From Corynebacterium sp. (GTDB taxonomy: Bacteria > Actinomycetota > Actinomycetes > Mycobacteriales > Mycobacteriaceae): a stretch of 64,000 nt of DNA. The stretch covers positions 90,470-154,469 of the forward strand of contig NZ_JASLIP010000006.1 in NCBI RefSeq assembly GCF_030152825.1, written 5' to 3'. This document shows positions 45,412 through 53,988 of this stretch, piece by piece. A program made the position numbers and the translations under genes. How positions within the stretch are numbered: the stretch's first letter is position 1; every line of letters begins with the position of its first letter. The notes beneath the pieces were generated by a model, which searched no databases, was not told where the DNA came from, and was given only the letters and a program-made list of their open reading frames with translations.

Positions 45412-46485
45412 ATGCGGTTTAGAATGCGGGAACGCTTCCAGACGGAAGGCGAACTTGACGGTCTCCCGCCGCACGCGCTGCTCAACATCCTCCGCCTGCC
45501 GGAGGAGGAATACCGCAGCCCCTGGCGGCTCATCGGCCGCCGCATGCTCTACGCCCTAGGCCTCATCCTCGGGGTGGCGCTCCTGACCTACCGGGGTAGG
45601 GCGGGGTACGTCGGCATCGAAACCTTCATCGACGCGCTGTACTACTCGACGATTACCCTGTCGACCACCGGTTACGGCGACGTCACCCCGGTCAGCCAGC
45701 AGGAACGCCTCATCACGGCGCTGATCGTCACCCCCTTAAGAATCGTCTTTCTCGCCCTGCTGGTCGGCACGACGCTGACCGTGCTGACGAAGGAATCCCG
45801 CCAAACCTTCATGATCCGCCGCTGGAGGAAAAGAATGCGCAACCACACCATCGTCATCGGCTACGGCACGAAGGGCCGATCCGCCGTGGCAGCCCTCCTC
45901 GCCGACGGCGTCTCCCCATCGCAGATCGTGGTCGTGGACCTCGACCGGGAAGCCCTCGACCTTGCCAACGCCCAGGGTCTGGTCACCGTCCACGGCTCGG
46001 CGACGCGCTCCGACGTGTTGAAACTCGCCGGCGTGAACCGCGCCCGAGCCGTCGTCGTCGCCCCGAACCAGGACGACACCGCCGTGCTGGTCACCCTCTC
46101 CGTCCGAGAGATCGCGCCCTCGGCCACCATCATCGCCAGCGTGCGCGAATCCGATAACTCCCACCTGCTGCGCCAATCCGGCGCGGACTCGGTGGTCGTG
46201 TCCAGTGAAACCGCCGGCCGCCTCATGGGCCTGGCGACCGTCACCCCATCCGTGACCGAAATGATGGAGGACCTGCTCTCCCCGGACGAGGGCTTCTCCA
46301 TCGCCGAGCGCCCCGCCAAGGAGGAGGAAGTCGGCGGCAACCCGCGCGTGCTGGAGGACATCGTCCTCGGCATCGTCCGCTCCGGGGCGCTGTACCGCAT
46401 CGACTCCGCCGAGGCCGAGACCGTCGAACCGGGCGACCGCATCCTCTACGTCCGCGGCATGAGCAACCTCGAGGAGGGAGAGTAA
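45412..46485 (+). CDS. Potassium channel with RCK/TrkA-N domain
   Basis: This is a 357-residue two-helix K+ channel subunit. TM1 is about 45-60, the pore helix and filter 'STTGYGDVTP' sit at 84-93, and TM2 is about 98-125. An RCK domain with Rossmann motif 'VIGYGTKGRSAV' and acidic 'VVDLDREAL' runs from about 145, followed by RCK_C to the end. The channel assembles as a tetramer and is gated by ligand at the RCK ring. Rv3200c holds the same position after adnAB. The stop is directly followed by the uvrD2 start, so they share a transcript. Confidence 0.9.
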   Translation: MRFRMRERFQTEGELDGLPPHALLNILRLPEEEYRSPWRLIGRRMLYALGLILGVALLTYRGRAGYVGIETFIDALYYSTITLSTTGYGDVTPVSQQERLITALIVTPLRIVFLALLVGTTLTVLTKESRQTFMIRRWRKRMRNHTIVIGYGTKGRSAVAALLADGVSPSQIVVVDLDREALDLANAQGLVTVHGSATRSDVLKLAGVNRARAVVVAPNQDDTAVLVTLSVREIAPSATIIASVRESDNSHLLRQSGADSVVVSSETAGRLMGLATVTPSVTEMMEDLLSPDEGFSIAERPAKEEEVGGNPRVLEDIVLGIVRSGALYRIDSAEAETVEPGDRILYVRGMSNLEEGE

Positions 46486-48633
46486 TTGGAGACCAGGGAC
46501 CACCTGGATCCGGAACAACTTCGCGCAGCAACCGCCCCCCGCGGGCCGGTCGCGATCATCGCGGGCGCAGGCACCGGCAAGACCCGCACCATCACCCACC
46601 GCATCGCCCACCTCGTGGACGGCGGCTTCGTCAACCCCGACCAGGTGCTCGCCGTGACCTTCACCTCGCGGGCAGCCTCCGAGATGCGGGAACGCCTCGC
46701 GATGATGAACGTCGCGCGCGTCCAAGCCCGCACCTTCCACGCCTCCGCCATGCGCCAGCTGGGCTACTTCTGGCCGAAATACGCCGGCGACCTGCCGTGG
46801 AAGCTCGTGGACTCCAAGTTCCCCCTCATGAGCCGTGCCGCCCGTGGTGCCGGCCTGGAGCCCACCACCACGCTGCTCAAAGACCTGATCGGTGAGGTGG
46901 AGTGGTGCAAGTCCTCGCTCATCGTCGCGGAGGACTACCCGAAGGTCATGGTGCCGGAGCGCCGCGACTGCCCCGTGAGCCCCGAGCAGTTCATCAAGGT
47001 CTTCAAGAACTACGAGCAGCTCAAGGCCACGCCCGAGGGCATGCTGCTGGACTTCGACGACCTGCTGCTGAATATGGCCGCCGCCATCGAGTCCAACGTC
47101 GGTATCGCCGAAGAGTTCCGCTCCCAGTACCGCACCTTCGTGGTCGACGAGTATCAGGACGTCACCCCGCTGCAGCAGCGCCTGCTTGATGCCTGGCTCG
47201 GCGAGCGTGACGACCTCACCGTCGTGGGCGACGCCAACCAGACCATTTACTCCTTCAACGGAGCCAGCCCCAGCTACCTGCTGGACTTCACCACGAAGTT
47301 CCCCGAGGCCACGACCGTGCGCCTGCACCGGGACTACCGCTCCACCCCGCAGGTCGTGGAACTAGCCAACGAGGTGATCGGCAAGGCCAAGGACCGGGCC
47401 GCCGGGACCCGCCTGAAGCTGGAGGGCCAGCGCCCCGACGGCCCGGAGCCGGAATTCGTGGAATACCCCGACGAGGCCGCCGAGGCCAAGGGGGTAGCGG
47501 AGAAGATCGCCCAGCTGATCAAGCAGGGCGTTCAGCCCGCGGAGATTGCGGTGTTGTACCGCATCAACGCCCAGGCCGGTGCTCTGGAATACGCACTGGA
47601 AGAGGCTGGGATTCCGTACCAGGTCAAGGGCGGGGAGGGCTTCTTCTCCCGCGCCGAGATCCGGCAGGGCCTGGGCGCGCTGGCTAAAAGCGCGCGGAAC
47701 TTCGGCGGCCAGCCGGACGGTGACGGCGGCGCAGCTGGAGCAGATAGCACCGGCCCGGAGACCCGGGAGGAGATCCTCAACGCCGCGAAGGCAGCACTCG
47801 CCCCGGTGGGACTGACCGCCACCGAGCCTAGCGGTGCGCAGGAACGCCAGCGCTGGCAGTCCCTCAACGCACTGGTGGAGCTGATCGAGGAGATCCTTAC
47901 CGCGAACCCGCAGATCAGCTACCTCGGGGTCATCGGCATGCTGCAGGAACGGGTGCGCTCCAAGAACCCGCCGAAGGTGCAGGGCGTGACCCTGGTCAGC
48001 GTCCACATGGCCAAGGGCCTGGAGTGGGACGCCGTCTTCCTCGTCGGCCTCTACGAGGGCATGTTCCCGATCCACCACGCCCTCAAGGGCGCAGGTGCTG
48101 CCGACGCGATCGAGGAGGAGCGCCGCCTGCTCTACGTCGGCGTCACCCGGGCTCGCGAGCACCTCCACCTCTCCTGGGCGCTGGCCCGGCAGGAGGGCGG
48201 CAAACAGTCCCGCGTCCGCACCCGCTTCCTCGACGACCTGGTGCCGTGGGAGAACGAGGACGACGGCGAGCTGGCCATCGACCTGGACCAGGCGCGACGT
48301 CGACGGAAAACGGGCGCCCCGAAGAACGCCTGCGCCGTCTGCGGCACGCCCCTGTCCACCCCGGAGGCGAAGATCCTCGGCCGCTGCGGGCAGCACTCGC
48401 TGGAGACCGACCAGGTGGTCATCGGGGAGCTGCGGCAGTGGCGGCTGGAGACCGCGAAGTCCATGGGTGTTCCGGCGTACGTGGTGTTCACGGACGCCAC
48501 GCTGCTCGCCATCGCGCAGCGCATGCCCGCCAGCCCCGAGGAGCTCATCCAGGTTCCGGGCGTGGGGCCGATGAAGATCGAGCAGTTCGGGGAGGACGTC
48601 CTCGCTATCACCGCGAACTACGACGCGGGATAA
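46486..48633 (+). CDS. uvrD2: ATP-dependent DNA helicase UvrD2
   Basis: This is a 715-residue SF1 helicase. The motifs are Walker A 'IIAGAGTGKTRTI' (K32), Ia 'VTFTSRAASEMRERL', II 'FVVDEYQDVTPLQQ', III 'VVGDANQTIYSFNGA', V 'VSVHMAKGLEWDAVFLVG' and VI 'LLYVGVTRAREHL'. A zinc-type tetracysteine-like linker (C616, C619, C634, H637) joins the core to a C-terminal HRDC domain (about 640-712, 'PASPEELIQVPGVGPMKIEQFG'). Both are UvrD2 hallmarks. The TTG start is preceded by GAGGGAGAG and lies directly after the channel stop. In mycobacteria nudC lies between channel and uvrD2; it is missing here. Confidence 0.92.
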   Translation: METRDHLDPEQLRAATAPRGPVAIIAGAGTGKTRTITHRIAHLVDGGFVNPDQVLAVTFTSRAASEMRERLAMMNVARVQARTFHASAMRQLGYFWPKYAGDLPWKLVDSKFPLMSRAARGAGLEPTTTLLKDLIGEVEWCKSSLIVAEDYPKVMVPERRDCPVSPEQFIKVFKNYEQLKATPEGMLLDFDDLLLNMAAAIESNVGIAEEFRSQYRTFVVDEYQDVTPLQQRLLDAWLGERDDLTVVGDANQTIYSFNGASPSYLLDFTTKFPEATTVRLHRDYRSTPQVVELANEVIGKAKDRAAGTRLKLEGQRPDGPEPEFVEYPDEAAEAKGVAEKIAQLIKQGVQPAEIAVLYRINAQAGALEYALEEAGIPYQVKGGEGFFSRAEIRQGLGALAKSARNFGGQPDGDGGAAGADSTGPETREEILNAAKAALAPVGLTATEPSGAQERQRWQSLNALVELIEEILTANPQISYLGVIGMLQERVRSKNPPKVQGVTLVSVHMAKGLEWDAVFLVGLYEGMFPIHHALKGAGAADAIEEERRLLYVGVTRAREHLHLSWALARQEGGKQSRVRTRFLDDLVPWENEDDGELAIDLDQARRRRKTGAPKNACAVCGTPLSTPEAKILGRCGQHSLETDQVVIGELRQWRLETAKSMGVPAYVVFTDATLLAIAQRMPASPEELIQVPGVGPMKIEQFGEDVLAITANYDAG

Positions 48634-48655
48634 TGGCACCCGCGGGGGAGCAGGC

Positions 48656-49630
48656 CTAGCGGGCCACGTCCAGCCCGAGCCCAGCCTCGGCCATGCGACA
48701 CAGCACGCACTCCGGTTCGCGCCGCACCTCCTCGGGCTGAATGGCGAAACTCGCAGGATCGAAGAACTGGCGCTGGGTGAGCAGTGGTGGGAGCGCGGCT
48801 GGGTCCGAGCCTGCGTCGCGCCACGGGATGATGTGCTCCCGGATGATCTGGGTGGTGACCTCCGCCAGTAGGCCGTGCTCCGCGGTGGTGTAGCTGACCG
48901 GCCGGGCAGTGGCCTGCGCCCGGGTGCTGCGCCACAGCGCGTCGCGCTCCAGGTAGGCCTGGTCGATGCAGCTCAAGCAGGCGGTGCGCCCGGGGATGAT
49001 CAGTGGGCCGAAGGTAAGGCGCCCGTCGATCACCCCGGTGGGGTAGTGGGGAATGAGCTTCTCGTGCAGCCAGAACTGCACATCCGGTGGCGGGAAGAGC
49101 CCGCCCGGCAGGATCAGGACGTCTTTCCGGGCGGTGCGCCCCTGGCTGGTGATGACCTGCCCGGCCCGGGCCTCGTTGGTGGTGCGTGGCGCCTCCAACC
49201 AGTCCACCTTCACGCCGTGGGTGAACAGGGCGTCGGCGAGGGCCAGGGAGGGCTTGCCGAAACGCAGCAGCGGGATGGCCTGCTCCTCGGTGGCGACCAG
49301 CACCCCGGCTCGCGCGAGCTCCTCGGCGATGGAGCCCGCCTCCACAGAGGTGAAGCCGCAGTAGCCCAGGGTGGCCGCGAGATCCTCCGCGGTGAGACCT
49401 GCGCGGGCCTGCATCATCACCTGCAGCACCTGGCCGGGGTCCACGGAGGCCGGCACCGGGAGGACCACTGCGTTGCCGGGGTGGATACCGAACTGGATGC
49501 TGCGGTCCGGCCGCAGCAGCACCGCCGTACCCGGGCGGAGCACCATCCGCGCAGGCGGATTGGACCTGGCTGTGGCATTCGCAGTCTGCGGGCCCTGTGG
49601 CCTGGTCTTCTCGGCGGTTGCGTGCACCAT
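48656..49630 (-). CDS. TOMM-cyclodehydratase/ThiF-like protein (Rv3196 type)
   Basis: This is a 324-residue protein related to the E1/ThiF-like half of thiazole/oxazole peptide cyclodehydratases. The N-terminal 150 residues resemble a winged leader-peptide-binding (RRE-like) fold. 'LIIPGRTACLSCIDQAYLERD' and the terminal 'EPECVLCRMAE' give paired CxxC zinc sites, as in that family. No YcaO partner, precursor peptide or dehydrogenase gene is nearby, so it is an orphan. The ATG at 49630 follows GAGGGGGAA; the longer frame to 49798 has no support. Conserved in actinobacteria next to UvrD2. Function unknown. Confidence 0.65.
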   Translation of the reverse strand: MVHATAEKTRPQGPQTANATARSNPPARMVLRPGTAVLLRPDRSIQFGIHPGNAVVLPVPASVDPGQVLQVMMQARAGLTAEDLAATLGYCGFTSVEAGSIAEELARAGVLVATEEQAIPLLRFGKPSLALADALFTHGVKVDWLEAPRTTNEARAGQVITSQGRTARKDVLILPGGLFPPPDVQFWLHEKLIPHYPTGVIDGRLTFGPLIIPGRTACLSCIDQAYLERDALWRSTRAQATARPVSYTTAEHGLLAEVTTQIIREHIIPWRDAGSDPAALPPLLTQRQFFDPASFAIQPEEVRREPECVLCRMAEAGLGLDVAR

Positions 49631-49792
49631 GATTCCCCCTCGGATCTGCAGCTCCCCTGAGGCGCGGCCCCATCCGCGCCCGGGCGGCCCCCGCCGCCCG
49701 TGTGCTGTATCTGCGCAGAATTCTAGCCACGCGGGCTCTGGGGCGTGGACAAAGCGCGAAACCGCGAAGGATTCAGCGACAAGCGCGGCGGC

Positions 49793-49798
49793 TAACAT
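49793..49798 (+). promoter_or_regulatory. -10 element, leaderless promoter of the YgjP-type gene
   Basis: TAACAT lies 8 nt before the ATG at 49807, and no Shine-Dalgarno is visible. Confidence 0.45.
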
Positions 49799-49806
49799 GT
49801 GCTTCC

Positions 49807-50403
49807 ATGACCAGAGCCCAGCCCACCGCCACGCAACGCAAGGCCCAGCAGGCCGCCGCGCGGCTCAGCACCCCGGCCCGCCCGGTGGACGTGCGGCTCT
49901 CGGCGCGGCGGAAGAAGACCATCACCGCCCGCTGGGAAGGGCGAACAATCGTGATGCTGGCTCCAGCCGCGATGGGCCTGGAGCGGCTGGTTGCCGCAGG
50001 AGAGGGGCTCATTGCCCGGCTGGAGAAGAAAGCCACTCGCGCCACGAACCACAAGCGCAGCGACGAGCAACTCCAGGCCCTGGCCGAGACCCTGAATGAC
50101 AAATACCTAGGCGGCCGGGCGGAATGGACGTCCATCACCTGGGTGGAGAACATGACCACCCGCTGGGGCAGCTGCACACCCAGCACCGGGAGGATCCGTA
50201 TCTCCCACCGGCTTAAACAGGTGCCGGATTACGTTCTGAACTCCGTGATCATCCACGAGCTCGTGCACACGTGGGTCCCCAACCACGGTGCGGACTTCTG
50301 GCATTGGGCTAGCCGCGCCCCGCAGCTCGAGCGGGCACGTGGTTACCTCGAGGCCTATCAGCGCTGGGGCTGCCCGGGTGACGGCCCGGAGCCGCAGCTC
50401 TAG
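49807..50403 (+). CDS. YgjP-type (DUF45/M48-like) metallopeptidase
   Basis: This is a 198-residue cytosolic protein. After an Arg/Ala-rich head the catalytic part shows 'WTSITWVENMTTRWGSCTP', 'RISHRLKQVPDYVLNSVII' and the zinc motif 'HELVHTWVPNHGADFW', i.e. HExxH with the later ligand in 'NHGADFWHW'. This is the YgjP/WLM gluzincin family of unknown substrate. Its TAG stop shares the CTAG tetranucleotide with the stop of the convergent DUF2342 gene. Confidence 0.85.
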   Translation: MTRAQPTATQRKAQQAAARLSTPARPVDVRLSARRKKTITARWEGRTIVMLAPAAMGLERLVAAGEGLIARLEKKATRATNHKRSDEQLQALAETLNDKYLGGRAEWTSITWVENMTTRWGSCTPSTGRIRISHRLKQVPDYVLNSVIIHELVHTWVPNHGADFWHWASRAPQLERARGYLEAYQRWGCPGDGPEPQL

Positions 50404-52043
50404 CGCTCGCCGTCGCCGTTCTCGTCAACGTCGGCCTCGTCGTCCTTCGACTCCGAGCCCTCGTCCCGCTTCTCGTCCTGCTCCGGGCGGCGGCGATTGG
50501 TGCGTTCCTCGCGCGGCCCGCCCTGGCGGTTCAGCTCCGCCTCCAGCTTCTCGATCTCGCTGATCGGGTCGAAGTCCTCGTCCTCGCCATCGAAGGCCAC
50601 CTTGCCGATGAACCCAGCTGGGTTGTCCAGGTCCTTCGCCGTCGGCAGCAGGTCCGGGTGGTCCCAGATACCGTCGCGCTTCTCCGCGCCCACGGCCTCG
50701 TCCAGCTTGTGCCACAGACCAGCGGCATCGTTGGCGCGCGACGCGAGCAGGGAAATGCCCACCGTCTTGCTCAGCGCCTCCATCTCCGGGGACTCGGTGT
50801 TGCGGTAGGAGGACCACGCCGCCGTCAGGATGGAAGCATTCGGCATCCGGTCCGCCAGCGCCTGGCCGACCACGTAATCCACCCAGCCCTCCACGAGGCT
50901 CAGGCTGGTCTCCAACCGCTCGCGGGCGTGCGCATTCGCGGACACGACCTTGGGGGAGAGGTCCTGACCCTGCATCTGGGCCATCATCTCCTGCATCTTC
51001 CAGGGATCATTCATGGACTCCGGGTTGAACTCCCGCATCGCCTCCTCCATCGCGGAGGTGTCCAGCGCCAACCCGCGGGCGAACTCCTCAACATCCAGGA
51101 TGAGGCGCTCGGCCAGCCACGGGACGTGCTTGAACAGGCGGTGGTGTGCGGCCTCGCGGGTCGCCAGGTAAATCAGCGCCTCGCGCTTATCCGTGCCCAG
51201 CTTCTCGGCCATGGACTCCAGCTGCGCGGTCGCCACCGCCGCCACGTTGCCACCGGCCAGTGGCATGCCCCACTGCGTGGAGTGGCTGACACCCGTCGCC
51301 AGCTCGCCCAGGGTGTGACCCAACTGCATGGAGAAGTTCATCGCGTTGACCTGGCGCATCACGCCGGCCAGCGGGCCCATCTGATCCCGCATCTCCTCCG
51401 GGATCTCGCCCATCGCGGCCTCGCCGAGCTTCTCCGCCAGAGGGGTGAAGATGCGCTTCCAGGTCTCCAGCGTCTCCTCCAGCCACTGCTCCGGGCCGAA
51501 GGCGACGGAGCCGGTCGCGCCCGCAGGCAGCGTGGTCGCCCCGTCCAGCCACAGCTCCGCGAGCCGCACGGACTCCGCCACGGCCTGGGAATCCGACTGG
51601 CTCGGCGCGCTGGACTCCGCACCGCGCTGGGGGCCTGCACCAAAGCCGAAGAACAAACCACCGAACGGGTGCTGCCCACCCTCGCTGGCCTGCTGCTTGC
51701 TGCGGATGTGCTGGCGGGCGGTGCGCTCCACCATCGAATAGTTCACGGCATCATCGGCGCCCTGGCTATTCAGATCCGCGCCGAAGCCGCTAAACATCGA
51801 GCCGAACTGGTTCAGCAGATCACCGAGGTTCCCGCCGCCGAAGGGGTTCGACTGCTCAGAGCCACCCGAACCACCCGAACCGCCGAAGAGGAATTCGAAA
51901 GGGTTATTGCCTCGACCGTCGCCCTGGCCTCCGCGGCCCTCGTCGCCGTTCTGGCCATCGTTGTGGTCATCATCGTCGCGGCCGTTGTCGTCGCCGTTGC
52001 CACCGTTGTTATTGGGGTGCATGCCGAAGCCGAAATTACTCAT
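50400..52043 (-). CDS. Zinc-dependent metalloprotease, TIGR03624/DUF2342 family (Rv3195 type)
   Basis: This is a 547-residue protein. A Gly/Asn/Asp-rich head (1-75, 'NNGGNGDDNGRDDDDHNDG') precedes the conserved domain, including 'SMVERTARQHI', 'RLAELWLDGATTLP', 'GPEQWLEETLETWKRIFTPLAEKLGEA' and the helix 'LIYLATREAAHHRLFKHVPWLAE'. The family is annotated as a zinc-dependent metalloprotease, with 'REAAHHRLF' in the HExxH-like position. It ends in an acidic/charged tail. The ATG at 52043 is preferred over the GTG at 52049, because 'AAGG' lies about 8 nt from the former. Substrate unknown; next to YgjP and PDZ-Lon genes. Confidence 0.75.
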   Translation of the reverse strand: MSNFGFGMHPNNNGGNGDDNGRDDDDHNDGQNGDEGRGGQGDGRGNNPFEFLFGGSGGSGGSEQSNPFGGGNLGDLLNQFGSMFSGFGADLNSQGADDAVNYSMVERTARQHIRSKQQASEGGQHPFGGLFFGFGAGPQRGAESSAPSQSDSQAVAESVRLAELWLDGATTLPAGATGSVAFGPEQWLEETLETWKRIFTPLAEKLGEAAMGEIPEEMRDQMGPLAGVMRQVNAMNFSMQLGHTLGELATGVSHSTQWGMPLAGGNVAAVATAQLESMAEKLGTDKREALIYLATREAAHHRLFKHVPWLAERLILDVEEFARGLALDTSAMEEAMREFNPESMNDPWKMQEMMAQMQGQDLSPKVVSANAHARERLETSLSLVEGWVDYVVGQALADRMPNASILTAAWSSYRNTESPEMEALSKTVGISLLASRANDAAGLWHKLDEAVGAEKRDGIWDHPDLLPTAKDLDNPAGFIGKVAFDGEDEDFDPISEIEKLEAELNRQGGPREERTNRRRPEQDEKRDEGSESKDDEADVDENGDGER

Positions 52044-52212
52044 GCTCACAACCTTACTGATCGCAGCGGACAGCCCCCATCAAAATCTGCTCCGTTCCGT
52101 GTGCTGTGAGCGAACGGCCCCGCCGTCTCCGGCCGTCGCCCTTTCATATTGACGACGTCACCCGCCGGCCTCTCCCCGGCCTCGCCTGAACCCAGCAGTC
52201 CCCACGAGCAGG

Positions 52213-52218
52213 TAGGGT
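52213..52218 (+). promoter_or_regulatory. -10 element, leaderless promoter of the PDZ-Lon gene
   Basis: TAGGGT lies 7 nt before the ATG at 52226. Confidence 0.45.
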
Positions 52219-52225
52219 ATGAACG

Positions 52226-53302
52226 ATGAAAATCTGGAACCGTCGCAACCGAACGATCGCGCTGGGCGCCGCCCCGGTCGTCGTCCTGGTGACCCTGCTT
52301 GGCCTGCCGAGCATCCCGGGCACCGATATCGACCTGACGGTTCCCTACGCGGCAGAGGGCAAGGGCCCGACCTTCAACACCCTCGGTGAGGAGGGCGGCA
52401 AGCAGGTCGTCGAGATCACCGGTGCGGAGACCAGTAAACCCGCCGGTCACCTCAACATGACCACCGTCTCCGTGCACACCAAGCTCACCCTCGGCCAGGC
52501 GATCGCCCGGTGGCTGACCACCGACGACACCCTCGTCCCGATCGGGCAGATCTTCCCCGCGAATAAGTCTCCCGAGGAAGTCCAGCAGCAGAACCAGGCG
52601 GCTTTTGCTGCCTCGGAATCCAACGCCACCACCGCGGCGATGAACTTCCTCAACAAGCCGCTGGAAACCGCCGTCATCGACGTCCTAGACGACGCACCGG
52701 CAGCGGGGAAGATCAAGGTCAACGACGTCATCCGCGAGGTCGGTGGGCGCCCCATCACCACTCCCGACGAGCTCGCCCGCGTAGTCGGCGAGCACGCGCC
52801 GGGCGACGAAATCGACGTCCTGGTCGACCGGCAGGGCAAGGAGGAGACGGTGACCGTCACGCTCGGCGAGCCACCGAAGCACCTCCAGCAGGCTGGCCAG
52901 GGCTCCGCCTTCCTGGGCGTGACCTCCCTGTCCCAGCCCGCGGGGGAGATCCGCGTGCGCTATAACCTGCAGGACGTCGGTGGCCCTTCCGCGGGGCTGA
53001 TGTTCTCGCTCGCCGTCGTGGACAAGCTCACCCCACAAGATCTGACGGGTGGCGCGTTCGTCGCGGGCACCGGCTCCATCGACGCTGCCGGCCAGGTCGG
53101 CGCGATCGGCGGGATCACCCACAAGATCCGCGCGGCCGCTGATGCCGGGGCCGAGTACTTCCTGGTCCCCGCTGGCAACTGTGCTGAGGCGCTCACGGTG
53201 GAGGACGCCGGGCCGAAGCTGGTGAAGGTCGACTCCCTCGATGATGCGGTCAAGGATCTGGAGGGCATCCGCTCCGGCGGCGGCTTCGACACCTGCGGCT
53301 AG
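52226..53302 (+). CDS. Membrane-anchored PDZ-Lon (S16) protease, Rv3194c type
   Basis: This is a 358-residue protein. An N-terminal hydrophobic anchor (about 10-28) is followed by an extracytoplasmic domain, a PDZ domain (about 145-220, 'AVIDVLDDAPAAGKIKVNDV') and a Lon-type proteolytic domain. The Ser-Lys dyad is visible: S255 in 'VGGPSAGLMFSLAVVD' and K300 in 'GGITHKIRAAADAG'. There is no AAA+ ATPase domain, so cleavage would be ATP-independent. The family (YlbL-type) degrades membrane-associated proteins such as the cell-division inhibitor YneA in Bacillus. Start by leaderless -10. It lies in the cluster with two metalloproteases. Confidence 0.9.
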   Translation: MKIWNRRNRTIALGAAPVVVLVTLLGLPSIPGTDIDLTVPYAAEGKGPTFNTLGEEGGKQVVEITGAETSKPAGHLNMTTVSVHTKLTLGQAIARWLTTDDTLVPIGQIFPANKSPEEVQQQNQAAFAASESNATTAAMNFLNKPLETAVIDVLDDAPAAGKIKVNDVIREVGGRPITTPDELARVVGEHAPGDEIDVLVDRQGKEETVTVTLGEPPKHLQQAGQGSAFLGVTSLSQPAGEIRVRYNLQDVGGPSAGLMFSLAVVDKLTPQDLTGGAFVAGTGSIDAAGQVGAIGGITHKIRAAADAGAEYFLVPAGNCAEALTVEDAGPKLVKVDSLDDAVKDLEGIRSGGGFDTCG

Positions 53303-53320
53303 GGCTTAGCCAGGCCCTAG
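53299..53320. terminator. Hairpin covering both stops of convergent genes
   Basis: A 7-bp perfect stem (CTAGGGC / GCCCTAG) with an 8-base loop contains the stop codons of the PDZ-Lon and PPA1309 genes in its two arms. There is no T run, so its terminator role is uncertain. Confidence 0.4.
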
Positions 53321-53853
53321 TCCACGAAGGTGGCGCGCAGCGTGGCGATCACGCCCGGCGCGATATCCTCCCCGCCCCGCAGCTCCACGCGGTCCTGCCC
53401 GAAGGGATCGGCCGCGAGCTCCTCCTCGGTCGGGCGCAGCTGCAGCAAGGTGCGCTCGGAACCATCGCCCGCCGCCGCGGCGCCATCCCGGGCGCCCGCG
53501 TCCAAGATGCCGCTGAACAGGCGGGCCTGCTGCGGCGCCGCGTCCTCGCCCAGGGAGGAATCCACGAAGGAGATTTCCTGGGCCAGGATCGCGCCCACCA
53601 CCTGCGCAGGCCAGCGGATGGAGGCGACGAACTCGCCCAGCTCCTCCGAGCCGGGGCGGATGTGCTCCGGCAGGTCGTCCTGCACGATCAGGGAGAGCGG
53701 GTTGCGGTCCTCGGTGAGCTCCAGGGCGTCGGCGACCAGCTCCGTCGGGACGAGGGCGAACAGGGTAGCGGGGCGATCCCAACCCTCGGCCTGGATGAAG
53801 TCCACGGCCTCCATGAGGGCGGCGTTCAAGATGCGGTCATCGTTGAAGTTCAT
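53317..53853 (-). CDS. PPA1309 family protein
   Basis: This is a 178-residue protein 'MNFNDDRILNAALMEAVDF' with 'AEGWDRPATLFALVPTELV', 'IVQDDLPEHI' and 'SIRWPAQVVGAILAQEISFV', the actinobacterial PPA1309 family. No catalytic motif is seen. The C-terminal half contains an acidic, Gly/Ala-rich insert. The ATG at 53853 has a leaderless -10 and is the first Met after an unsupported extension. It faces the PDZ-Lon gene tail to tail and diverges from UPF0182, the conserved order in mycobacteria. Function unknown. Confidence 0.8.
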   Translation of the reverse strand: MNFNDDRILNAALMEAVDFIQAEGWDRPATLFALVPTELVADALELTEDRNPLSLIVQDDLPEHIRPGSEELGEFVASIRWPAQVVGAILAQEISFVDSSLGEDAAPQQARLFSGILDAGARDGAAAAGDGSERTLLQLRPTEEELAADPFGQDRVELRGGEDIAPGVIATLRATFVD

Positions 53854-53860
53854 GGCCGAG

Positions 53861-53866
53861 AGTTTA
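53861..53866 (-). promoter_or_regulatory. -10 element, leaderless promoter of the PPA1309 gene
   Basis: TAAACT on the minus strand lies 7 nt before the ATG at 53853. Confidence 0.5.
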
Positions 53867-53988
53867 GCCCGCCGGCCCATACGCGGCGGAAGCCCGCATC
53901 GGTAGGGGCAAAAACTCATTTCGCGAGGGAAGTTTTACTACGTATCCTGGACTGTTAGATCTGATTCTGCGTAGGAAGTAGTGAACCC

